Part shown: in pieces, positions 1 through 5,400 of the stretch
Layout of the letters: every line of letters starts with the position of its first letter
Numbering within the stretch: position 1 is the first letter of the stretch
Assembly (NCBI GenBank): GCA_024402755.1
Contig: JAKSTD010000021.1
Coordinates: 1 to 6,776 of the forward strand
Direction of reading: 5' to 3'
DNA length: 6,776 nucleotides
Source of the DNA: Alphaproteobacteria bacterium
GTDB lineage: Bacteria; Pseudomonadota; Alphaproteobacteria; Rs-D84
Position numbers and translations under genes: made by a program
Notes under the pieces: model-generated
The model's database searches: none
Told to the model about the DNA's origin: nothing
The model's input: the letters and a program-made list of their open reading frames with translations, nothing else

Positions 1-19
1 GATAAAAAAGCCGGAGAAT

Positions 20-883
20 TTATAACCCCATTTTCCGTTTCATATCAACCAATACTGGAACTTGAACCCCAAGCGATTGTGCGCGTTTAACAAGTCCTTG
101 CAGGGCGAACACACCTTCAACTGTTCCTGTGTATTCTTCATCACGCGCGATTGACAAGCCCGCTGAAAAATTACGACTGGTTGTTGATGTCGCGGACAAG
201 AACAAATCACCAACACCACAAAGCAATAAAAATGTTTCGCAATCTGCACCCATTTTTACACCTATTTCCGCAATTTCATCCCAAGCACGCGTAAAATACA
301 AAGCCCTGTCATTTTCACCCTGGGCAGCGACTGTCAAAAAGCCAGAAATCAAAGACACTGCGTTTTTACCAACACCACAAACCTGGGCACCAATCACATC
401 TTCGCTGTCTTGTAAATAAAGCAAAGATAGTGCCTTATGCCCCCCTGCCCTGACCCGCTCATTTCCTGCTAATGTAGACCCAGTTGGAATGTCCGTTGCT
501 ACTTCACGTGCGAATTGTGGACCAGACAATATCCCGAAATCTTTACATTCTGGAATTTCACTGTTCAATATTTCAGACATAAATTGTCCGGTTTCGCTTT
601 CCATGCCCTTGGTGCAAATCAAAATTGGCTGACCATTATAAACATTACGCATTTTACGAACAGTTTCACGAAAAAACGCAGCCGGTGTCACAATCAACCA
701 ATATTCACAGTTCTTTAAATCATCCATGTTATCTGTCCGGGTTACATTTTCTGGCTTTTGTAAATCAGATAAACCATCAAATACACCACCAAATCCCCAA
801 TGAACAACCTGATTCCCAGATTTTGCGCATGTATAAGCCAACGCAGTTCCCCAAGCGCCTGCACCAAAAACACCAACTATCAT
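20..883 (-). CDS. gpsA: NAD(P)H-dependent glycerol-3-phosphate dehydrogenase, short divergent form
   Basis: GpsA reduces dihydroxyacetone phosphate to sn-glycerol 3-phosphate, the backbone precursor of phospholipids, in the cytoplasm. The 287-residue product opens with a Rossmann glycine motif GAGAWG (7-12). It keeps TKGM (catalytic-type Lys92), SGPQFAREVA (120-129), GKN (Lys173, equivalent to the conserved ALKN lysine), GVGDL (223-227) and TSRN (235-238), a convincing set for the family. The start at 883 is chosen because the Rossmann strand begins there, and AAGGA (891-895, minus strand) sits 7 nt upstream. A longer in-frame start at 931 would add 16 unrelated residues. The ATG overlaps the TGA stop of the upstream TPR gene, implying translational coupling. 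It is about 40-50 residues shorter than typical GpsA: the loop after beta-2 is shortened, the usual Arg after the LW motif is absent (HWGFGG, 28-33), and the last roughly 30 residues are missing. Family assignment is firm; full activity is inferred. Confidence 0.9.
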   Translation of the reverse strand: MIVGVFGAGAWGTALAYTCAKSGNQVVHWGFGGVFDGLSDLQKPENVTRTDNMDDLKNCEYWLIVTPAAFFRETVRKMRNVYNGQPILICTKGMESETGQFMSEILNSEIPECKDFGILSGPQFAREVATDIPTGSTLAGNERVRAGGHKALSLLYLQDSEDVIGAQVCGVGKNAVSLISGFLTVAAQGENDRALYFTRAWDEIAEIGVKMGADCETFLLLCGVGDLFLSATSTTSRNFSAGLSIARDEEYTGTVEGVFALQGLVKRAQSLGVQVPVLVDMKRKMGL

Positions 884-2496
884 TTTAATTTCCTTATCTT
901 TTTTTGAACATTCGGCACAACTATCATACAATCATCAGATAAATCTAGTGCCTGATTATAAGCACGCAGGGCCTTTTCTTTTTCGCCTTGCGCATTATAC
1001 AAATCTCCCAAGACATCATACAACACAGATAAGTTTGCACCGCTGGCACTTACCGATTCTAATATTTCCAGCGCATTGTCTACACTCTCTTTTTTTGCAA
1101 CAACCTGTGCTGCCAAAGTCCACGCATAAACATCAGATGTATTATTCTTTATCAAAGACATCGCATAATTATACGCATCATCTAAATTACGGTTTCGCAC
1201 AATCCATGCACGCGCCTGCAAAGCCATAAGGTCGGCAGACATATTACCACTTATAATTTTCACATCGTACAAATCTTCTTGAGCTGGTTTCGCATCATTA
1301 AAAACCAAATACACATAAGCGCGTTGTTTTAATAAAAAAGCCCTGCCCTCATCTGGAAGTTTTTCATGTTTTAATGCACGATTCAACACAGACAATGCCC
1401 CATGTTTATCACCGTTTTTGATATATTCACGAACCAATAACTGTATGGCTGGCACAAACAAAGGATTATCATGAACTATTTTTTTTACCCCACGAAAATC
1501 TGCATCACGTTCAGCAACATTTAATTGACTGAACAGATAAAAAGGACTCGTTTTTCCTATGCGATTAAAACAGGTCTTGTAATCACCGGTGTTGTGAAAA
1601 TAATATTGCCCCAAATAATAGTTTATCGCATCCATATTCGCTTCGTTAGATATAGTTTGTGCGAAACGCAGAAACAACAAAGGTAAATCTGTATAAATCA
1701 TTATCTGGGTATGAGATATGCTTTGAATAAGCGCGAACACCAAATTATTTTTGTAGCCATCGTAATTTGACCAATCTGGAATGTCAGGATAATCTAGAAC
1801 ATACATTCCACCAGGTCGCGCAGTAAAATCGCCATGTAATATTTTCATATCTTCAAGCATGCCATTTTTCTTATAAAACGACATCAAATAAAGATAATCA
1901 TTAATATTCATAAAATCTGGATGAACCTTAGCAAATTCTTTTGACGCGGTCTCAATATCATTGTTTAATACAGCAACCTGCCCCTTAACAAATGCCTTCC
2001 AAGAGTCATTTGTTTGCAAAGAATCTATGAATTTCAATGTCTCTTTAATCTTTCCCTGCTTAACCCCAGAAAAAATACGCAAAGGCGATGCCAAAACAGT
2101 AGTGTCCTTGATATGACGATTATAAACAGATTTCCAATCATCTTTTTGAATCAAAAAAGCATCATAAATAAGACCATGAACCAAATCTTTGGAATCTTTA
2201 AATGTTTCAGCATTTTTGGGCAATCGACCATTGAAAAAATCTGTCATAATTCGCATATCTGCAACAGTTTTATTATCTGCCTTAATCGCGCCAGCCATTG
2301 CAGCGGCCGCATTAAAATCATTGATTGACAAAGCATGCTGGGCCGCCAAAAAATTTCCAAAATCTGTATCAAAAACGGCTTCGCCATGTCCCGAACGGGA
2401 TGAATAAAAATCCATTACCTTTTGTCCCAGAACACCCGCACAAAAGATAATAACGCACAAAAAAACACCAATATAAAACTTTTTTATTTCTTTCAT
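880..2496 (-). CDS. Membrane-anchored tetratricopeptide-repeat protein
   Basis: The 538-residue protein starts with a short basic stretch (MKEIKK) and a hydrophobic segment at about residues 7-24. This reads as a signal anchor or uncleaved signal peptide, with the rest probably periplasmic. There is no good lipobox (IIFC has Phe before Cys). The C-terminal part resolves by eye into about five consecutive TPR-like units: 348-382, 383-420, 421-454, 455-488 and 489-522, the last being the clearest (YDVLGDLYNAQGEKEKALRA). The middle (about 60-340) is probably more degenerate helical repeat. TPR arrays bind protein partners; no enzymatic motif is visible and the partner is unknown. The start at 2496 is preferred because the hydrophobic anchor follows at once; an upstream in-frame ATG at 2616 would run deep into rsmG. 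No clear Shine-Dalgarno precedes the ATG. It is the first gene of an operon with gpsA, sharing an ATGA overlap. Confidence 0.85.
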   Translation of the reverse strand: MKEIKKFYIGVFLCVIIFCAGVLGQKVMDFYSSRSGHGEAVFDTDFGNFLAAQHALSINDFNAAAAMAGAIKADNKTVADMRIMTDFFNGRLPKNAETFKDSKDLVHGLIYDAFLIQKDDWKSVYNRHIKDTTVLASPLRIFSGVKQGKIKETLKFIDSLQTNDSWKAFVKGQVAVLNNDIETASKEFAKVHPDFMNINDYLYLMSFYKKNGMLEDMKILHGDFTARPGGMYVLDYPDIPDWSNYDGYKNNLVFALIQSISHTQIMIYTDLPLLFLRFAQTISNEANMDAINYYLGQYYFHNTGDYKTCFNRIGKTSPFYLFSQLNVAERDADFRGVKKIVHDNPLFVPAIQLLVREYIKNGDKHGALSVLNRALKHEKLPDEGRAFLLKQRAYVYLVFNDAKPAQEDLYDVKIISGNMSADLMALQARAWIVRNRNLDDAYNYAMSLIKNNTSDVYAWTLAAQVVAKKESVDNALEILESVSASGANLSVLYDVLGDLYNAQGEKEKALRAYNQALDLSDDCMIVVPNVQKKIRKLK

Positions 2497-2503
2497 AATT
2501 GGA

Positions 2504-2509
2504 TATGAT
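2504..2509 (+). promoter_or_regulatory. Candidate -10 element for rsmG
   Basis: TATGAT matches the sigma-70 -10 consensus at five of six positions. No convincing -35 hexamer lies 16-18 bp upstream; the sequence there is a T-tract inside the TPR gene. If used, transcription would begin about 0-6 nt before the rsmG ATG, giving a nearly leaderless mRNA. That would fit the absence of a Shine-Dalgarno in front of rsmG. In such AT-rich DNA the match could be chance. Confidence 0.3.
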
Positions 2510-2521
2510 AGAATAAATCTT

Positions 2522-3082
2522 ATGAAAATAGAAGAAAAATTTATTGAATACGAAAAACTGTTAAAAATATGGTCAACAAAAATGAACCTTGTTGCACCAA
2601 GTACTTTAACAGACATTCAACAACGTCATATCCAAGACAGCGCACAGTTGGCCAAATATATACCCAAAGATGTAAAAATTATCGATTTGGGCAGCGGCGC
2701 CGGATTTCCGGGTGTTGTTTTGGCTATTTTGGGTTGGGATGTAATTTGCATTGAATCAGTCGGCAAAAAAACAAATTTTTTAACCGAATTAAAACAAAAA
2801 TTAGATTTAAAAAATTTAACAATTATCAATGACAGAATAGAAAATTTTTTATCAAAAACACCGGTAAATGCCGGGAATTTTGTGTTTACCGCACGGGCTT
2901 TTGCGCCACTGATAAAAATTTTTGACTATACACACAAAACAAATTGCCGGCTTTTTCTACTAAAAGGCCGGGAAATTGATAAAGAAATTTCTGTTGCAAA
3001 AGCCGACTACAAATTTGATTACAAACTGTATAAATCTGAAACAGGTGATGGTTATATAATATGCGTTTATAATTTAAAATAG
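2522..3082 (+). CDS. rsmG: 16S rRNA (guanine(527)-N7)-methyltransferase
   Basis: RsmG (GidB) uses S-adenosylmethionine to methylate N7 of G527 in 16S rRNA, in the 530 loop. The 186-residue product has the family order: WSTKMNLVAPSTL then RHIQDS (35-40) at the N-terminus, the SAM-binding glycine motif IDLGSGAGFPG (54-64), ESVGKKTNFL (78-87) after the second strand, ARAFAPL (124-130) and LLKGRE (146-151). It is slightly shorter than the E. coli enzyme, mainly at the N-terminus, as in many alphaproteobacteria. The ATG at 2522 is the first available in frame; no Shine-Dalgarno is seen. Here rsmG heads the plus-strand cluster rather than following mnmG as in many relatives, with parA and parB downstream. 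The stop is TAG, and no terminator hairpin separates it from parA, so read-through into parAB is possible. Confidence 0.95.
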   Translation: MKIEEKFIEYEKLLKIWSTKMNLVAPSTLTDIQQRHIQDSAQLAKYIPKDVKIIDLGSGAGFPGVVLAILGWDVICIESVGKKTNFLTELKQKLDLKNLTIINDRIENFLSKTPVNAGNFVFTARAFAPLIKIFDYTHKTNCRLFLLKGREIDKEISVAKADYKFDYKLYKSETGDGYIICVYNLK

Positions 3083-3086
3083 TTTT

Positions 3087-3102
3087 CATTTCACATGAAA
3101 TA
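3087..3102. promoter_or_regulatory. parS: Candidate parS-like ParB-binding palindrome
   Basis: The sequence CATTTCACATGAAATA contains an inverted repeat with ATTTCA/TGAAAT arms around a two-base centre. Against the widely conserved chromosomal parS TGTTTCACGTGAAACA, the inner twelve bases (3089-3100) match at 11 of 12 and the full sixteen at 12. The site lies just after rsmG and about 95 bp before parA, where parS sites are commonly found. The mismatches are at the central CG dinucleotide and the outer pairs, so this is a degenerate or lineage-altered parS at best. ParB binding is inferred from similarity and position. Confidence 0.5.
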
Positions 3103-3142
3103 ACACGCAACCCCTTGTTTTTACATTATTTTTATTTTTGTA

Positions 3143-3171
3143 TTGACTATTTTTTTTGTATTTTATATGCT
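3143..3171 (+). promoter_or_regulatory. Predicted sigma-70 promoter for parAB
   Basis: A -35 hexamer TTGACT (3143-3148, five of six) is followed by a 17-bp T-rich spacer and a -10 hexamer TATGCT (3166-3171, four of six). The predicted transcription start is near 3178, leaving a leader of about 19 nt with the Shine-Dalgarno AAGGT at 3186-3190. The parS-like palindrome lies about 40 bp upstream of the -35, so ParB spreading could affect this promoter. The rest of the 114-bp gap (3083-3196) is T-rich and holds no gene. Confidence 0.5.
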
Positions 3172-3196
3172 GATTTTGGTTAAACAAGGTTCAAAA

Positions 3197-3970
3197 ATGG
3201 CAAAAATAATATCATTTGCAAATCAAAAAGGCGGGGTAGGAAAAACCACAACCGCTATTAATATCGCCACATCTTTGGCTGCAATAAAAAAACGCGTTTT
3301 GTTAATAGATTTGGATTCCCAGGGCAATGCCGGAACAGGATTGGGATTTGTTCGTGCTGCCCATAAACAAAGTGTATACGGTGTTTTAATGGGGACTGCA
3401 ACAGCCGCAGAAAACATATTAACCACCGCTGTCCCAAACATGCACTTATTGCCCGCATCTGCGAAACTTGCTGGCGCGGAATTGGATATGCTGGATTTGG
3501 ACAGGCGTGAATACCGTCTGCGTGACGCGTTAGAATCAATCGAAAATAATTATGATTATATACTCATAGATTGTCCGCCAAATTTGGGTATGCTAACTAT
3601 AAATGCATTAACGGCATCTAATTATGTTATAATACCACTGCAATGCGAATTTTTCGCCCTGGAAGGTGTTCAACATCTTTTATCTACAATCGCCGCTATA
3701 CGGCAGAAATGGAACCCTTCGTTAGATGTATTGGGTATGGTTTTAACAATGTATGATAAAAAACTGGGATTAACGCGTGCTGTCGAAGAAGATGTCCGGC
3801 AAACATTTGGCGATAAAGTTTTTAAAACAGTCGTTCCACGAAATGTTCGCATTTCAGAGGCACCAAGTCACGGAAAACCAGCGCTTTTTTATGATTTTAA
3901 ATCATCTGGCGCCCAGGCATACTTGCGTGTCGCGACCGAAGTGGTAAACGCATTAGAAAAAAGGATATAA
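3197..3970 (+). CDS. parA: Chromosome-partitioning ATPase ParA (Soj family)
   Basis: ParA is a deviant Walker-type ATPase that binds nucleoid DNA non-specifically as an ATP dimer; ParB-parS complexes follow its gradient during origin segregation. The 257-residue protein has the deviant Walker A motif KGGVGKTT (11-18, with signature Lys11), the switch/Walker A' strand LIDLDSQGN (36-44) with Asp40, Walker B YILIDCPP (121-128) and the conserved VPRNVRISEAPSHGKP stretch (213-228). Length and motif spacing are normal for chromosomal ParA, with no N-terminal HTH of the plasmid type. The ATG at 3197 is chosen over an in-frame one at 3143 because it has AAGGT 6 nt upstream and begins exactly at the conserved MAKIISFANQKGG. 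parB starts one base after the parA stop, so the two are co-transcribed and probably translationally coupled. Confidence 0.97.
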   Translation: MAKIISFANQKGGVGKTTTAINIATSLAAIKKRVLLIDLDSQGNAGTGLGFVRAAHKQSVYGVLMGTATAAENILTTAVPNMHLLPASAKLAGAELDMLDLDRREYRLRDALESIENNYDYILIDCPPNLGMLTINALTASNYVIIPLQCEFFALEGVQHLLSTIAAIRQKWNPSLDVLGMVLTMYDKKLGLTRAVEEDVRQTFGDKVFKTVVPRNVRISEAPSHGKPALFYDFKSSGAQAYLRVATEVVNALEKRI

Positions 3971-3971
3971 A

Positions 3972-4847
3972 ATGTCATCAAAGTTTTTAGGCAAAGGATT
4001 GGCAGAATTAAACGAAGAAATGGGACAAATGCCGGATATTTCCGTTCTTGCCGGAACAGAACGCATTGTTGTGAAACAAATACCATTGGCACAAATCAGC
4101 CCAAACCCAGACCAACCAAGAAAAACTTTTAATCAAAAAGAATTGGAAGAACTTGCCAATTCTATAAAAGAAAAAGGGGTTGTTAACCCGATAATATTAC
4201 GAACAGTTAAAAACAAACCTTATCTTTATGAAATCGTCGCAGGAGAACGTCGTTTTCGCGCTGCAAAAATGGCGAATTTAACCGAAATACCAGCATTGGT
4301 AAAAACATTGGACGATAAAAATGCCGCTGAAATCGCATTGATTGAAAATGTTCAACGCGAAAACTTGAATCCGATAGAAGAAGCCGAAGGATATGAAAAT
4401 CTTATGAAAAAATGTCAATATTCTTTGGCAGATGTTTCAAAATTGATTAGTAAATCGGAAAGTTATATTAGGAATTTGATGCGTATAAACTCTTTGCCTG
4501 ATTCGGTCAAGGAATTGATAAAAGAAGGAAAAATATCTGCTTCTCATGCGCGCACGATTGCGGTTGCAGATAATCCTGAACAAATGGCGCACGATATTAT
4601 AAACAACAAATTATCTGTGGCAGAAACGCAAAAACACGTAAAAAATTCGAATCGTTCGAATAGTAGCCGCGCTTTTAACAAAGCAACATTAGACAAAGCA
4701 TATATTGCAAAGATAGAATCTAAAATATCAACACACCTGGATGCAAATGTAAAATTACGCGAAAAAAGGGGTGGGGCAGGGGAATTTATTATATCTTTTG
4801 CGAATCGAATTCAAATGGAAGATTTGGTAAATAAGTTGTCTAAATAA
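3972..4847 (+). CDS. parB: Chromosome-partitioning protein ParB (parS-binding CTPase-type clamp)
   Basis: ParB binds parS, loads as a CTP-dependent sliding clamp and stimulates ParA. In the 291-residue protein, a basic N-terminal tail with KGLAEL (8-13) corresponds to the ParA-activating segment. NPDQPRKTF (45-53), GERRFRA (91-97) and ENVQREN followed by LNPIEEA (125-138) form the CTP-binding N-domain and are intact. An HTH follows at about 151-175 and a C-terminal dimerisation domain at about 240-291. The recognition helix reads SKSESYIRN where the family usually has GKSRS-xVxN, so the conserved Arg is Glu163. The later GHAR motif is SHAR (191-194). AAGGA (3961-3965), inside the last parA codons, is the ribosome binding site, 6 nt from the ATG. 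The gene ends 12 bp before a strong bidirectional terminator. Confidence 0.96.
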   Translation: MSSKFLGKGLAELNEEMGQMPDISVLAGTERIVVKQIPLAQISPNPDQPRKTFNQKELEELANSIKEKGVVNPIILRTVKNKPYLYEIVAGERRFRAAKMANLTEIPALVKTLDDKNAAEIALIENVQRENLNPIEEAEGYENLMKKCQYSLADVSKLISKSESYIRNLMRINSLPDSVKELIKEGKISASHARTIAVADNPEQMAHDIINNKLSVAETQKHVKNSNRSNSSRAFNKATLDKAYIAKIESKISTHLDANVKLREKRGGAGEFIISFANRIQMEDLVNKLSK

Positions 4848-4859
4848 ACCCAATAAAAA

Positions 4860-4897
4860 ATTTAAAAAACACCGGCAAATGCCGGTGTTTTTTAAAT
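4860..4897. terminator. Bidirectional intrinsic terminator between parB and pal
   Basis: A perfect inverted repeat has 18-nt arms (4860-4877 and 4880-4897) around a two-base centre. Its core is a GC-rich stem CACCGGCA/TGCCGGTG with an effective AAAT-type loop, flanked by an A-tract on the left and a T-tract on the right. Read on the plus strand the T-tract ends parB; read on the minus strand the complementary T-tract ends pal. The convergent genes stop at 4847 and 4910, so it lies exactly between them. Confidence 0.93.
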
Positions 4898-4909
4898 AAC
4901 AAATTTATA

Positions 4910-5326
4910 TTATTTAACTGTTGTTGTTGCGTTACGGTTATATTTCCAAACATCTTCACCAGTACCACGTACCAATGGACGTTCTTTACCGTAAGAAATA
5001 GTAGAGATACGAGAAGAATCTATACCATCATTAACCAACACGCGTTTGGCAGCATTTGCACGACGTGCACCCAATGCCAAGTTGTATTCTGTGGAACCAC
5101 GTTCGTCGCAATTACCAGCAATTTGGATTTTTACATCGTCATGGTTTTTCAAATACAAAGATTGACCCAACAAGTTATCATTTGCTTCATCAGAAATTTC
5201 TGCGGAATTGAAAGCAAAAAATACACGTTGATCGTTCAAATCGGTTGGTTCAACAACACTGGAACCGCCGCAAGCCGCAAGCATACCAGCCACACCAGCC
5301 AATAAAGCAAAATTTACTATTTTCAT
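4910..5326 (-). CDS. pal: Peptidoglycan-associated lipoprotein Pal, compact form
   Basis: Pal is an outer-membrane lipoprotein that binds peptidoglycan and works with the Tol complex in envelope constriction and integrity. The 138-residue precursor has a lipoprotein signal peptide with lipobox LAAC (16-19), giving lipidated Cys19. An OmpA-like peptidoglycan-binding domain follows: RVFFAFNSAEI (34-44), CDERGSTEYNLALGARRA (73-90) with Asp74 and Arg89 in the usual peptide-binding positions, and SYGKERP (111-117). It is about 35 residues shorter than E. coli Pal, and only about 14 residues separate Cys19 from the domain. Near the C-terminus the usual NRRA is NRNA (130-133). The start has AAGGGAG (5334-5340) 7 nt upstream. 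It is alone, not next to tolB, and converges on parB. Confidence 0.95.
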   Translation of the reverse strand: MKIVNFALLAGVAGMLAACGGSSVVEPTDLNDQRVFFAFNSAEISDEANDNLLGQSLYLKNHDDVKIQIAGNCDERGSTEYNLALGARRANAAKRVLVNDGIDSSRISTISYGKERPLVRGTGEDVWKYNRNATTTVK

Positions 5327-5333
5327 GAAAATA
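5318..5333. repeat. Perfect 16-bp palindrome over the pal start codon
   Basis: TATTTTCATGAAAATA is identical to its reverse complement and is centred on the pal start codon. In the pal mRNA it could fold as a weak six-pair A/U stem with CAUG in the loop. As DNA it is a possible dimeric protein-binding site. Chance cannot be excluded in such AT-rich sequence. Confidence 0.55.
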
Positions 5334-5336
5334 CTC

Positions 5337-5359
5337 CCTTGAGTTTTTGTTGCTCAAAG
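5337..5359 (-). promoter_or_regulatory. Hairpin in pal leader overlapping the Shine-Dalgarno
   Basis: On the minus strand CTTTGAG (5359-5353) can pair with CTCAAGG (5343-5337), including one G-U pair, around a nine-base A-rich loop. The core is the exact TTGAG/CTCAA repeat. The 3' arm includes the AAGG part of the pal Shine-Dalgarno AAGGGAG, so folding could limit ribosome access. The seven-pair stem is modest, so a regulatory role is inference only. Confidence 0.4.
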
Positions 5360-5362
5360 TGT

Positions 5363-5391
5363 ATTGTATATCAACATTATTAAAAAATCAA
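5363..5391 (-). promoter_or_regulatory. Predicted sigma-70 promoter for pal
   Basis: On the minus strand, TTGATT (5391-5386) as -35 is followed by a 17-bp spacer and TACAAT (5368-5363, five of six) as -10. The predicted start is near 5356, at the 5' edge of the leader hairpin, giving an approximately 30-nt leader. The -35 overlaps the ribosome-binding region of the divergent UDG-like gene on the opposite strand. The correct spacing and good -10 make this the best promoter candidate in the gap. Confidence 0.55.
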
Positions 5392-5400
5392 GGAAAAAAC

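Noticed and set aside
1..19. Possible terminator or next gene beyond gpsA
   Set aside because: Only 19 bases are present; a T-tract is seen on the minus strand but no paired stem, so nothing can be supported.
503..510. TTCACGTG, a perfect parS inner octamer inside gpsA
   Set aside because: The flanks do not continue the palindrome (about 10 of 16 matches), and the bases encode the conserved REV segment of GpsA, which explains them.
662..677. AGTTTCACGAAAAAAC resembling parS
   Set aside because: It matches about 11 of 16 but is not palindromic on the right side and lies within gpsA coding sequence.
2497..2616. N-terminal extension of the TPR protein to an ATG at 2616
   Set aside because: It would overlap rsmG by 95 bp and place 40 odd residues before a clear signal anchor that begins at 2496.
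3143..3196. Earlier in-frame ATG for parA at 3143
   Set aside because: It falls on the predicted -35 hexamer, lacks a Shine-Dalgarno and adds 18 hydrophobic residues before the conserved ParA start.
4071..4078. GTGAAACA, a perfect parS right half-site inside parB
   Set aside because: There is no matching left half upstream, so it is not a palindromic site.
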